Assembly: GCF_900105195.1 (NCBI RefSeq)
Contig: NZ_FNRX01000002.1
Location: 3,348,001 to 3,412,000 of the forward strand
Source of the DNA: Rhodococcus pyridinivorans
GTDB taxonomy: Bacteria > Actinomycetota > Actinomycetes > Mycobacteriales > Mycobacteriaceae
Direction: 5' to 3'
DNA length: 64,000 nt
The number at the start of each line of letters is the position of its first letter. The first letter of the stretch is position 1. A model generated the notes under the pieces. The model made no database searches. It was not told where the DNA came from and saw only the letters and a program-made list of their open reading frames with translations. The position numbers and the translations under genes are program-made. Positions 17,504 to 28,651 of this stretch are shown piece by piece.

Positions 17504-19308
17504 TCAGGAGACCGGGATCACCGTGGGCACGATCATCGGGCGACGACGATAGGTCTCGGCGACCCAGCGGCCGACGACCCGGCGGATGCCCTGGGCGATG
17601 CGATGGGTCTCCGTGACCCCTTCGGCAGCGAGTTCGTTGAGCGCCTTGTCGACGAGCTGCGCCGCCTCGTCGAGTGCGTCCGGGTCGTCGGAGAAACCGC
17701 GACCGGAGACCTCCGGGGTGCTCACCGCACGGCCGGTCGCGGCGTCGACCGCGACTGAGATGGAGATGAAACCACCCTCGCCGAGGACGAGACGATCGGA
17801 CAGCGTGGACTCGCCCACGTCGCCTACCGACAGGCCGTCGACGTAGACGTGACCGACCGGGACGCGCCCGACGATTTCCGCGAGTCCGTCGACCATGTCG
17901 ACGACCACACCGTCCTCCGCGAGCACGATCCGCTCGCGGGGAACACCCGTGGCCTCGGCCAGTGCGGCGTTCGCCCGCAGGTGGCGCCACTCGCCATGGA
18001 CGGGCATCGCGTTGGTGGGTCGCACCGCGTTGTAGAGATACAGCAGCTCGCCGGCCGACGCGTGACCGGAGACGTGCACCTTCGCGTTCTGCTGGGTGAC
18101 GACCTTCGCGCCGCGCTTGGCCAGGCCGTTGACGACCGCGAACACGGAGTTCTCGTTGCCAGGGATCAGCGACGACGCGAGGACGACGAGGTCGTCGGCC
18201 CGGATGTTGATCTGCCGGTGCTCGCCGCGCGCCATCCGGGACAGCGCCGAGAGCGGTTCGCCCTGCGAACCGGTGGAGACCAGCACGACCCGGTCGTCGG
18301 GCAGGCTCGCGGCGGTGTCGATGTCGACCTCGAGGCCGTCGGGCACGTTCAGGTAGCCCAGATCCTGCGCGATCTGCATGTTGCGGACCATCGACCGGCC
18401 GACGAACGCCACACGCCGGTTGTAGCGCTCGGCGACGTCGACGATCTGCTGGATGCGGTGCACGTGGCTCGCGAAGGACGCGACGATCACCCGGTTGGCG
18501 GCCTTGCCGATGACGGTGTCGAGCACTCCGCCGATCTCGCGCTCCGGTGTGACGAAGCCGGGGACCTCGGCGTTCGTCGAGTCGACGAGGAACAGGTCGA
18601 CACCCTCGTCGCCGAGGCGGGAGAAGCCCGCGAGGTCGGTGAGACGGTTGTCGAGCGGCAGCTGGTCGAGCTTGATGTCGCCGGTGTGCAGCACGATGCC
18701 CGCAGCGGTGCGGATCGCGACGGCGATCGCGTCCGGGATGGAGTGGTTGACCGCGAAGTACTCGCACTCGAACGGACCGTGCGAGGTGGTCTGCCCCTCG
18801 ACGACCTCGACGAGGTTGGGACGCTGGCGGTGTTCGCGGCACTTCGCCGCGACGAGCGCCAGGGTGAACTTGGACCCGACGACCGGGATGTCGGGGCGCA
18901 GGCGCAGCAGGAACGGCACGGCACCGATGTGGTCCTCGTGGCCGTGGGTGAGGACGATCGCCTCGACGTCCTCCATCCGGTCCTCGATGTACCGGAAGTC
19001 GGGCAGGATCAGGTCGACGCCCGGCTGCTGGTCCTCGGGAAAGAGCACCCCGCAGTCGACGACGAGCAGCCGGCCCTGGTGCTCGAAGACCGTCATGTTG
19101 CGGCCGATCTCGCCGATACCGCCGAGCGCGACGACCCGCAGACCGTCGCGAGGAGCCTTCGGCGGCAGACCCAATCGCTCGGTGGGATCGACGATGCGGG
19201 CGTCCGGACGCTGGGGGTTCGCCGAGTTCTGCGCGACACGCCGCGGAACGCGGGCGGGCGGACCGGCGTTGCGGGTGGCGCGGCCCCGGCCGCGTGCGGG
19301 GCGGCTCA

Positions 19309-19309
<1 letters not shown>
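17504..19309 (-). CDS. rnj: Ribonuclease J
   Basis: 601 residues. The metallo-beta-lactamase core has HGHEDH at 122-127 (two-metal site), later HTGDIKLDQLP, and the beta-CASP domain with SFASHVHRIQQI and SGHASAGE. It combines 5'-3' exonuclease and endonuclease activity in mRNA and rRNA processing. A basic disordered N-terminal extension of about 45 residues (SRPARGRGRATRN) precedes the conserved core. ATG 19309 overlaps the dapA stop by one base (ATGA), indicating coupling. Gene order thyX-dapA-rnj is as in mycobacteria. Confidence 0.96.
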
Positions 19310-20274
<965 letters not shown>

Positions 20275-20297
20275 TCACAGATCGGTGTAGCGGTCGA

Positions 20298-21053
20298 TCA
20301 GAGGTCGGTCGCAAGCGTGGGAGCTGCGATCTCACTGCCGTCGGCCAGCTTCGTGATCGCGAAGTCCGAGAACGCGTTCGGTGCGGCATCCGCGAGCTGA
20401 CGCACACATTCGACGGCGAGACGCCGGATCTCGACGTCGGCATGTTCGGTCGCGCGCATGGCGACGAAGTGACGCCACGATCGGTAGTTTCCGGTGACGA
20501 CGATGCGGGTCTCCGTGGCGTTGGGGAGCACCGCCCGGGCGGCCTCCCGGACCTGCTTGGCGCGCAACGGACCGGCGGGAAGATGCGAGAGCTTCTCGTC
20601 GAGCGCCGCCAACAGCGCCACATACGCCTCGCGGCTGCGCTCCGCGGCCGCGAAGAACAACTCCTCGAGTTCGGCATCGCCCGCAATCGCGGGCGGAACC
20701 ACCACGGGCACCTCACCGTCGGCGACGAAACGCTGCGACAGCTGCGAGAACGAGAAGTGCCGGTGCCGGATCAGCTCGTGCGTGCACGAACGGGAGATGC
20801 CGGTGATGTAGAAGGTCGCCGTCGCGTGTTCGAGAACGGACAGGTGCCCCACGGTGAGCAGGTGACGGAGATATCCGCCGTTCGTCGCGGTGCGGGGGTT
20901 GGGCTTGGACCAGCTCTGGTAGCAGGCGCGACCGGCGAACTCGACGAGCGCTTCGCCGCCCTCGGCGTCGGTGTCCCAGTCGACGTCGTCGGGGACGTGG
21001 AACTCCGTCGTGGCGATGAGCCGAACCTTCGGAACGGCGGGTTCGGGCGCCAT
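20298..21053 (-). CDS. thyX: Flavin-dependent thymidylate synthase ThyX
   Basis: 251 residues. The ThyX signature RHRxxSxxxxSxR is present as [13 protein letters not shown] (96-108). The enzyme makes dTMP from dUMP with FADH2 and methylene-tetrahydrofolate. The start ATG 21053 has GAGGAGGAG a few bases upstream; an in-frame extension to 21152 would run through arginine-rich sequence and is not needed. It is divergent from the ribbon-helix-helix gene, and their 143-bp gap carries the TGAC operator array. Confidence 0.97.
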   Translation of the reverse strand: MAPEPAVPKVRLIATTEFHVPDDVDWDTDAEGGEALVEFAGRACYQSWSKPNPRTATNGGYLRHLLTVGHLSVLEHATATFYITGISRSCTHELIRHRHFSFSQLSQRFVADGEVPVVVPPAIAGDAELEELFFAAAERSREAYVALLAALDEKLSHLPAGPLRAKQVREAARAVLPNATETRIVVTGNYRSWRHFVAMRATEHADVEIRRLAVECVRQLADAAPNAFSDFAITKLADGSEIAAPTLATDL

Positions 21054-21143
21054 CGTCTCCTCCTCGCCTCGGTCGTCGCGCATCCTCCGGACGCGCCGTC
21101 TCTTCCGTCCGCACACTAACGCGCCTCGACCTGCGACGATCGA

Positions 21144-21186
21144 TGACATCACGATGACACCTTGCGTGACATCATCGGTGACGTCA
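21144..21186. promoter_or_regulatory. Operator array: four TGACnYC(A) sites every 11-12 bp
   Basis: TGACATCA at 21144, TGACACCT at 21155, TGACATCA at 21167 and TGACGTCA at 21179, spaced 11, 12 and 12 bases, so they fall on nearly the same DNA face. The promoter TTGCGT (21162-21167), 17 bases, CACACT (21185-21190), six bases, ATG 21197 lies inside the array. The product of that gene has a ribbon-helix-helix domain, so autoregulation is a natural inference. Confidence 0.7.
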
Positions 21187-21196
21187 CACTGGCGTC

Positions 21197-21796
21197 ATGG
21201 ACATCGACAAGTACACGTCCGCCATCACGGACTCCGTGATCTCCGCAGCCGAACTCGGCGACGAGCAGACCCGACGCACCGCCGCAGCCCTCGCGACCGC
21301 CATCGCCGCACCCGTCCGCCTCGCGGTCCTGGCAGCACTGTCCGACATGGCCAACGAGATCAGCGACGAACTCGGCGACCGCACCGTCACGGTGCGCCTC
21401 GACGGCACCGATGCCGTCCTCGCCGTCCACAGCGAACCCGCTCCCCCGCACGAGGATCCGACGCCGTCCTTCGAGGAGATGACGGGCGACATCAGCCGGG
21501 TCACCCTGCGCCTCGTCGAACAGATCAAGACCAAGGCCGAGGAAGCGGCGCAGCAGAGCGGAGTGTCACTCAACTCCTGGATGGCGCAGGCGGTACAGGG
21601 CGCCCTACGGGAGCAGATGCGCTATCAGCGCCGCGCCGACGAATGGCGCCGTCAGGGTGGCTGGGCGAAGCCCACCCCGCCCGCACCCACCGAGCCGCAG
21701 CCGTCCGACCCGAGCGACACCGCGGGCCCGGACGACGCCGCCGGCCGCAACGACACTGCGGGCCCCGACGACACGAACCCGCGCAGCGACGCGTAA
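21197..21796 (+). CDS. Ribbon-helix-helix (HicB/Arc-like) DNA-binding protein
   Basis: 199 residues: an Ala-rich helical N-terminal domain (1-60), a short beta segment DRTVTVRLDGTDAVLAVHS (61-79), then a ribbon-helix-helix domain at about 101-138 (RVTLRLVEQIKTKAEEAA, GVSLNSWMAQAVQGAL) as in HicB-type antitoxins. The C-terminal 40 residues are Pro/Asp-rich with a repeated DTAGPDD. No HicA-like toxin gene is adjacent, so a toxin-antitoxin role is not supported by context. The start ATG 21197 sits directly behind the operator array and a leaderless-type promoter. Confidence 0.75.
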   Translation: MDIDKYTSAITDSVISAAELGDEQTRRTAAALATAIAAPVRLAVLAALSDMANEISDELGDRTVTVRLDGTDAVLAVHSEPAPPHEDPTPSFEEMTGDISRVTLRLVEQIKTKAEEAAQQSGVSLNSWMAQAVQGALREQMRYQRRADEWRRQGGWAKPTPPAPTEPQPSDPSDTAGPDDAAGRNDTAGPDDTNPRSDA

Positions 21797-21853
21797 GGCA
21801 CCTCACCGCACGATAGAGTGCCGACGCACACAATCGGGCGACGCGGAGGGCGC

Positions 21854-22294
21854 ATGGCAGTCAGCAGCACCAGGAGTTTCGACATCGACGCAACCCCGGA
21901 GCAGGTGATGGCCGCGCTCGCCGCGGTCGAACGCCTGCCCGAGTGGTCGTCGACCCACAAGTCCGTCACCGTCGAGTCCACCCACCCCGACGGACGACCC
22001 CACCGCGTACGGATGACCGTCTCGATCGTCGGCATCACCGACGAGCAGGTCGTCGAGTACTCCTGGAACGGCGACGGGTCGATGTCGTGGACCCTGGTGG
22101 AGAGCAGCCAGCAGCGCCAGCAGGACGGCGCCTACACCCTCACCGCCAAGGGATCCGGCACGACGGCCGAGTTCTCACTGACCATCGATCCGAAGGTACC
22201 CATCCCCGGATTCCTCGTGCGGCGCGCCGAGAAGATGGCCCTCGAAACCGCCGGAAAGGGCCTCAAGTCGTTCACGGAGAAGAACTTCCGCTGA
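21854..22294 (+). CDS. SRPBCC (START-like) family protein
   Basis: 146 residues beginning MAVSSTRSFDIDATPEQVMAAL, the usual first strand and helix of the polyketide-cyclase/START fold, with VERLPEWSS and ending LKSFTEKNFR. These proteins bind hydrophobic ligands in a helix-grip cavity; no ligand can be named. The ATG is preceded by GGAGGG at 21845-21850. TAGAGT at 21814-21819 could be a promoter of its own. The gene faces the flavodoxin-like gene with only two bases between stops. Confidence 0.85.
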   Translation: MAVSSTRSFDIDATPEQVMAALAAVERLPEWSSTHKSVTVESTHPDGRPHRVRMTVSIVGITDEQVVEYSWNGDGSMSWTLVESSQQRQQDGAYTLTAKGSGTTAEFSLTIDPKVPIPGFLVRRAEKMALETAGKGLKSFTEKNFR

Positions 22295-22296
22295 CG

Positions 22297-22812
22297 TCAG
22301 ATGTCACCGGCCGCGGTCGCCGCGACGATGGCGCCGAGCTCGTAGCACTGCTCGCGTACCTTCGCGTCGACCGGTCCGGTGATCTCGAGATCGGCAGCAG
22401 CCTGCACGAGACCCAACCCGGTGGTCAAGCGCCGAACCGACGCCACAGCGCCGGCGGTGTCGTTGTTCCCGTGCACCCACAGACCGTAGGGACGGCCGGC
22501 CACGGCATCGAGACACGGGTAGTAGACCGTGTCGAAGAAGTGCTTGAGCGCACCCGACATGTAACCGAAATTGGCTGTCGTGCCGAACAGGAAGCCGTCG
22601 GCGGCCAGCACATCGGGCACCGTGGCGCCCAGCGCGGGGACCACCCGGACGGTGACACCCGTGATCTCCGGGTCCCGCGCTCCCTCCAGGACGGCTTCGA
22701 GGACCTCGCGAGTCGGCGGCGAGGGGGTGTGATGCACCACCAGCACTGTGCTGGATCCGTCCTCGCGCCCTGCTTCGCCCGCCCCTGCCCGGTCTTCCAC
22801 AGCCTCGTCCAT
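22297..22812 (-). CDS. Flavodoxin-like NAD(P)H-dependent FMN reductase family protein (Rv2771c-like)
   Basis: 171 residues. After STVLVVHHTPSPPTREVLEAVL comes the flavodoxin-fold segment ADGFLFGTTANFGYMSGALK (phosphate/flavin loop) and KHFFDTVYYP. It probably binds FMN and acts as a reductase or quinone-directed flavoprotein; the substrate is unknown. The ATG 22812 starts 52 bases after the stop of the membrane/TPR gene, and the N-terminal 20 residues are charged and non-conserved in appearance. It sits next to dapB as Rv2771c does. Confidence 0.78.
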   Translation of the reverse strand: MDEAVEDRAGAGEAGREDGSSTVLVVHHTPSPPTREVLEAVLEGARDPEITGVTVRVVPALGATVPDVLAADGFLFGTTANFGYMSGALKHFFDTVYYPCLDAVAGRPYGLWVHGNNDTAGAVASVRRLTTGLGLVQAAADLEITGPVDAKVREQCYELGAIVAATAAGDI

Positions 22813-22864
22813 CACATCAGCAGGCTGCTGCACGATCTCGAGGTTGTCAAAGCCGCTCGCCGGT

Positions 22865-24141
<1,277 letters not shown>

Positions 24142-24181
24142 CGCAACCACCCGTAGACGTCCCGAGCGGGTCGAACGCCAC

Positions 24182-24784
24182 CTACTGCTGCGCGCAGAGC
24201 GCGTCGAGCCACAGAGCGACCGCCGAACGGATCTCGTCGACGCACGCCGTGTCCGAATCCGAGGATGTGTGGGCACGAGCGCCGTGGGTGCGGTCGAACA
24301 GAACTCCTTCGAGCAGGGTCACCAGATCGCGCCCCGCGGTCTCGGGGTCCGGCGCACCGAGCTCCCGCACGAGATCGGTGGCCGCGGAGATCGAGAACAT
24401 GCAGGCCGCGAGCGCCTCGGCAGCCTCCGGTTCGAGGCGCGCGTCGGGCGCGAGCGCGTAGCGAGCCAGCACATCGGTGCGACGCACAGTGAGCAGGCGT
24501 TCGAGATAGCGCGCGATCAGGTCGGCAGGAGGGCTCGGGTCGCCGGTCGTGTCGTCGAACAGCGCGGCGAAATCCGCGCGCGACCGTTCGGCGAGGCGGG
24601 TGATCGCAGCCGAGACGAGCGCGTGGCGGGTTCGGAAGTAGTAGGAGGTCGATCCCTTCGGCAGGCCGAGGTGCACGTCGACGCCCGTGTGCGTCACCGC
24701 GTGGTTGCCACCGCGGGCGGCGAGTTCGAGGGCGGCATCGCTGATGGCCGTGCGCCGGGAGGGACGTTCGGGTGAAGTCGTCAC
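24182..24784 (-). CDS. TetR family transcriptional regulator
   Basis: 200 residues. The DNA-binding domain occupies about 12-58: RRTAISDAALELAARGGNHAV, then THTGVDVHLGLPKGSTSYYF, the canonical TetR recognition helix. The C-terminal ligand domain is unremarkable and Ala/Leu-rich. The GTG start lies inside an 18-bp palindrome (24783-24800) shared with the divergent zapE gene, so it probably represses itself and zapE. TATCAT lies six bases before the GTG, making a leaderless mRNA likely. No ligand can be named. Confidence 0.9.
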   Translation of the reverse strand: MTTSPERPSRRTAISDAALELAARGGNHAVTHTGVDVHLGLPKGSTSYYFRTRHALVSAAITRLAERSRADFAALFDDTTGDPSPPADLIARYLERLLTVRRTDVLARYALAPDARLEPEAAEALAACMFSISAATDLVRELGAPDPETAGRDLVTLLEGVLFDRTHGARAHTSSDSDTACVDEIRSAVALWLDALCAQQ

Positions 24785-24800
24785 TCTACGATGATAGAGT
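24783..24800. promoter_or_regulatory. Palindromic operator shared by tetR and zapE
   Basis: ACTCTA-CGATGA-TAGAGT, a perfect 6-bp inverted repeat with six-base centre. It contains the zapE -10 (TAGAGT, seven bases before GTG 24808) and covers the tetR start codon and its -10 (TATCAT). A TetR dimer bound here would block both transcripts. Operator function is inferred from symmetry and position. Confidence 0.7.
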
Positions 24801-24807
24801 AACGGCC

Positions 24808-25887
24808 GTGAGGTTGCGCCGACGCAGAAACCGCATGTCGCCGAACACCGCCTCGTCGAACCCCGTCCCCCGCACGGTCTTCGAGGACGCCTCGCGCAGC
24901 CGGGGGTTCGTGCTCGATCCCGCGCAACACGACGCTGTCGAACAGCTGTGTCATCCCGAGCGCCCGAACGTCTACCTGTGGGGCCCACCCGGACGCGGCA
25001 AGAGCTGGCTCGCCGACGTGTACTTCTCGGCCTATCCCGGACGGAACAAGCTGCGCGTCCACTTCCACGAGTTCTTCCGCGACCTGCACGTCGAGCTGCG
25101 ACGGCACCGCTTCGATCTCGACGCCGCACTCGATCACCTGATCGGCCGCGCCGAGCTCGTGTGCTTCGACGAGTTCCACGTCCACGACCCGGCGGACGGC
25201 ACGTTCGTCGCCCGGTTGCTCCCCGCTCTGCTCGCTCGCCGCACGCGTCTCGTCCTGACCTCGAACTATCCTCCCCGCGACCTGCTCCCCAACCCGCTCT
25301 TCCACGACGGTTTCGTCCCGACCATCGAGCTCGTCGAGCGGTGCGCGACGGTCGTCGCTCTGGACGGTCCGCGCGATCACCGGCTCGATTCCGACCGTGC
25401 GCGGGGCTTCGCGTCGGGGATCTGGGCCGTCTCCCCGTCCGACCTGCAGCTACGACGACTCGGTCTCGAGCGGCCGGCACCGGCCGAACATCGGGTCCTG
25501 CGCCCGGCGGGACGTCCGCTCCGCGCTCTACGGGCCGAGAAGGACTGTCTCTGGTTCGACTTCGGCGATCTCTGCGGGCACACCACGGCGCCGGCCGACT
25601 ATCTGGCGGTCGCGGCGGACCACCTGTTCTGGGTCGTCGACGGGATCCCGGACCTGACGGCCGCGGGGCGCGAACCGGCGCAGCGCTTCGCCAATCTGGT
25701 GGACGTGCTCCACGACCGCGACGCGCGGGTCGTGTTCGTCTCGGAGGTCGCCGTGTCGGAACTCGCCGCCAGAACCGGACCCGTCGCGCACGACATCGGA
25801 CGCCTCCGGAGCCGACTGGCTCAGCTGAGGACGATTCAGGACACGAGCGCGCGCACCGACGCCGGAAGATCACGCGTGCGCCGGTAG
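24808..25887 (+). CDS. zapE: Cell division ATPase ZapE (AFG1-like)
   Basis: 359 residues from GTG 24808 (ATG 24835 is the alternative). P-loop GPPGRGKS at 59-66, Walker B LVCFDEFHV with DE at 121-122, sensor segment RLVLTSNYPPRDL, then the family's H(D/N)GFVPTI. ZapE is an ATPase that destabilises FtsZ in E. coli, and AFG1 is the mitochondrial relative. The gene is divergent from a TetR regulator and shares its operator. Its 3' end overlaps the M16 peptidase gene by 52 bases. Confidence 0.88.
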   Translation: MRLRRRRNRMSPNTASSNPVPRTVFEDASRSRGFVLDPAQHDAVEQLCHPERPNVYLWGPPGRGKSWLADVYFSAYPGRNKLRVHFHEFFRDLHVELRRHRFDLDAALDHLIGRAELVCFDEFHVHDPADGTFVARLLPALLARRTRLVLTSNYPPRDLLPNPLFHDGFVPTIELVERCATVVALDGPRDHRLDSDRARGFASGIWAVSPSDLQLRRLGLERPAPAEHRVLRPAGRPLRALRAEKDCLWFDFGDLCGHTTAPADYLAVAADHLFWVVDGIPDLTAAGREPAQRFANLVDVLHDRDARVVFVSEVAVSELAARTGPVAHDIGRLRSRLAQLRTIQDTSARTDAGRSRVRR

Positions 25888-27173
25888 GGGCCGGCGACGG
25901 CGACCGCGAACGGCCGGTGCAGCAGGTCGGCTGCCACGCTGCGCACCTCCTCGGTGGACACCGACGAGATGCGTTCGAGGGTCTCAGTGATGCCCCAGTG
26001 CTGCCCGTAGCTCAGTTCGCTGCGGCCGATCCGGTGCATGCGCGCCCCGGTGTCCTCGAGTCCGAGCACGAGACCGCCGCGCAGCGACCCCTTTGCGCGA
26101 GCGCATTCCGCGTCGGTGATGCCGTGTTCGGCCACGTCGGTGAGCACCTCACGGACCACCGCGCCGACCTCACCGAGATTGTCGGGCTGGCAGCCCGCGT
26201 ACACGGAGAAGGCGCCGGTGTCGGCGAAGGTGTCGGTGCCGGAGTACACCGAGTAGGCCAGGCCCCGCTTCTCGCGCACCTCCTGGAACAGACGCGAACT
26301 CAGCCCACCGCCGACGGCTGCGTTGAGCACCGACAGCGCCCAGCGACGCCCGTCGTGCCGACCGAAGGACCGCACGCCGAGCGTCAGGTGCGCCTGCTCG
26401 TTGTCGCGCTCGACGATGCTCATCGTCGGTGCAGTGCGCAGTTCGAGCCGTCCGTCGCGGCAGGGCGCGGGGGTGGCCGCGTCGTCCAGGTGACCGGTGA
26501 AGGCGCGGCGGACCAGTTCGACTGTGTGCGCGTGGTCGACGTTGCCGGCGACCGCGACGACCATCCGCGGCGGGGTGTAGCGGCGCACATGGAACGAGTG
26601 CAACTGGGTCCGGGTCATGGACTCGATCGACTCGACGGATCCGATGATCGGCCGGCCGATGGGGTGATCGCCGTACAGCGCGGTGAGCAGCGAGTCGCCG
26701 AGCAGATCCTCCGGATCGTCGTCGCGCATCGCGATCTCCTCGAGCACCACCTGACGCTCGACGTCGACGTCCGCGCTCAGGCACCGGCCGCGCAGGACGA
26801 CGTCTGCGACGACGTCGACGGCGATCGGCAGGTCGTCGTCGAGGACGTGCGCGTAGAAGCAGGTGTGTTCCTTGCTGGTGAACGCGTTGAGCTCTCCCCC
26901 GATCCCGTCCATCGTCTCGGCGATGTCGAGAGCGGTACGCGTCGGGGTCGCCTTGAACAGCAGGTGCTCGAGGAAGTGGGCGGCACCTGCGACCGACGGT
27001 TGTTCGTCGCGGGATCCGACACCGACCCACACGCCGACGGCCGCCGAGCGCACTCCCGGGACGTGCTCGGTGACGACCCGCACTCCCCCGGGAAGGACCG
27101 AGCGGCGGACGCCGGTGGCCGCGACGGGTGCGGGGGTCGAAGCGTCGTTCTTCACGTGGGAACTGGAAGCCAT
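25836..27173 (-). CDS. pepR: M16 family zinc metallopeptidase (PepR-like)
   Basis: 445 residues from ATG 27173; a TTG eight codons earlier is possible. The inverted zinc motif HxxEH is HFLEH in AGAAHFLEHLLFKAT, with the distal glutamate region EEIAMRDDDPED, and the R/Y pair of the second domain in REKRGLAYSVYSG. Single-domain-pair M16B peptidases act as dimers on small peptides. In mycobacteria pepR follows pnp directly; here the nitrate-reductase block separates them. The C-terminus is encoded over the last 52 bases of zapE on the other strand. Confidence 0.93.
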   Translation of the reverse strand: MASSSHVKNDASTPAPVAATGVRRSVLPGGVRVVTEHVPGVRSAAVGVWVGVGSRDEQPSVAGAAHFLEHLLFKATPTRTALDIAETMDGIGGELNAFTSKEHTCFYAHVLDDDLPIAVDVVADVVLRGRCLSADVDVERQVVLEEIAMRDDDPEDLLGDSLLTALYGDHPIGRPIIGSVESIESMTRTQLHSFHVRRYTPPRMVVAVAGNVDHAHTVELVRRAFTGHLDDAATPAPCRDGRLELRTAPTMSIVERDNEQAHLTLGVRSFGRHDGRRWALSVLNAAVGGGLSSRLFQEVREKRGLAYSVYSGTDTFADTGAFSVYAGCQPDNLGEVGAVVREVLTDVAEHGITDAECARAKGSLRGGLVLGLEDTGARMHRIGRSELSYGQHWGITETLERISSVSTEEVRSVAADLLHRPFAVAVAGPYRRTRDLPASVRALVS

Positions 27174-27257
27174 GGGGATCTTCGGTGGTCCTGACAAGGT
27201 CGGAGGGCGCGGAACATTTCACAGTACACCGGGACTGTCCCCCACCATCGGTCGCGC

Positions 27258-27989
27258 TCACCACCCCCGTCGTTGCGGTTGCGAACCCACGAGCCGGCCG
27301 GGACGTGCCTCCTCGCGGCTGCGGTAGACGATGTACGGCCGGAACAGGTATCCGACGGGGGCACTGAAGGCGTGGACTAGGCGGGTGAACGGCCATATCG
27401 CGAAGAGCACGAGGCCGATCAGCGCGTGCAGCTGGAAGCTGAACGGCGCCTCCACCATCAGGTCGCCGCGGGGTTGCAGGACCCAGATCGACCGGAACCA
27501 CGGCGAGACGGTCTCCCGGTAGTTGTGTTCCTCGCCCACGACACCCGACCCCATCAGCGTGGTGGCGAGACCCGCCACGATCGCGGCGACGAGCACGACA
27601 TACATGACCTTGTCGTTGAGAGTGGTGGCGCTGAAGACGGGACCGCTGGTGCGACGGCGATACACGAGCAGGGAGATGCCGACGAGCGTCGAGACACCCG
27701 CGATCGTGCCGAGCGTGATGGCCTGCACGTGATAGGCGTGCTGACTCAATCCCACGGCGTCGGTCCACGACTGCGGGATCACCAGGCCGATGACGTGGCC
27801 GACGATCACGACCAGGATCCCGAAGTGGAACATGGGGCTCGCGATGCGCAGCAACCGCGCCTCGTACAGCTGGGACGAACGGGTGGTCCATCCGAACTTG
27901 TCGTATCGGTACCGCCACCAGGTCCCCACCGCGACGATCGCGAGTGTCACGTACGGCACCACGTCCCAGAAGATCTCTCCTGCACTCAT
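27258..27989 (-). CDS. narI: Respiratory nitrate reductase gamma subunit NarI
   Basis: 243-residue membrane cytochrome b with five helices. The four axial haem ligands are all present as H55 and H65 (FHFGILVVIVGH) and H188 and H206 (FQLHALIG, TRLVHAF), matching E. coli H56/H66/H187/H205. It takes electrons from menaquinol and passes them to NarH. ATG 27989 overlaps narJ by four bases. It is the last gene of narKGHJI; 84 bases separate it from the peptidase gene. Confidence 0.97.
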   Translation of the reverse strand: MSAGEIFWDVVPYVTLAIVAVGTWWRYRYDKFGWTTRSSQLYEARLLRIASPMFHFGILVVIVGHVIGLVIPQSWTDAVGLSQHAYHVQAITLGTIAGVSTLVGISLLVYRRRTSGPVFSATTLNDKVMYVVLVAAIVAGLATTLMGSGVVGEEHNYRETVSPWFRSIWVLQPRGDLMVEAPFSFQLHALIGLVLFAIWPFTRLVHAFSAPVGYLFRPYIVYRSREEARPGRLVGSQPQRRGW

Positions 27990-28651
27990 GATTCCGGAAC
28001 TCCTCGCCGGGGCGGCACCGTCAGGGTGAAGGGCTGCAGACCGATCGACTCGCGGGGCGGTCCCGCCTGCGCGAGGCGCCGGGCCCGTTCCTCGTCCCGG
28101 GCGGTGACCGGCGGGAGCGTCGCGCACACGGCCGCGACGACCTGCGCGTACGCCGAGCCGGCCTCGTGCAGGGAGGTGTGCAGCACGTCGAGGGCCACCC
28201 GATACCGGGTGAGGAGTTCCTCGCCCGCGGCGGGATCCACGGTGGCCGCGAATTCGAGGACGACCGGCAGATGGTCGGGTGATTCGTGGGCGGGCGGCTC
28301 GACTCCCGCGGCGCGGTAGGCACTCGCGAAGGCGTGCATCTCGGCGCCGCGATTCCGGGTGTCGCCCGCGGTCCAGTAGGTCAGGTACATCGTCGAGCGT
28401 CGCCGCAGGTCGAAGGTCTCGACGTACCGCTGGGCCAGGACGAGCAGATCCGGTTCGTCCAGTGCGCGGACCGCCGTCCCCAGCATGTCCTGCTCGGGAC
28501 CGGTGATGTGGTCGACGAGCTGCCCGGCGACGTCCAGCCGTCCGGCGTGTCCGGCGTCGGGATAGGCGAGCAGCAGCGACGCGGCCTGACGGACGAGGCG
28601 ACGGTGCAGGGCGCGAGCGACGCCGGCGCGCCGTGGACGCAGCAGTCTCAT
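27986..28651 (-). CDS. narJ: Nitrate reductase molybdenum-cofactor assembly chaperone NarJ
   Basis: 221 residues, mostly helical, with the TorD/NarJ core LASLLLAYP-type start (RQAASLLLAYPDAGH) and the family motif FDLRRRSTMYLTYWTAGDTR. NarJ binds NarG and aids insertion of the molybdopterin cofactor and the FS0 cluster. Both ends overlap neighbours by four bases (narH stop, narI start), implying tight translational coupling. Confidence 0.95.
   Translation of the reverse strand: MRLLRPRRAGVARALHRRLVRQAASLLLAYPDAGHAGRLDVAGQLVDHITGPEQDMLGTAVRALDEPDLLVLAQRYVETFDLRRRSTMYLTYWTAGDTRNRGAEMHAFASAYRAAGVEPPAHESPDHLPVVLEFAATVDPAAGEELLTRYRVALDVLHTSLHEAGSAYAQVVAAVCATLPPVTARDEERARRLAQAGPPRESIGLQPFTLTVPPRRGVPES

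Noticed and set aside
21197..21796. HicAB toxin-antitoxin system
   Set aside because: Only a HicB-like ribbon-helix-helix protein is present; no small HicA-like frame lies on either side.
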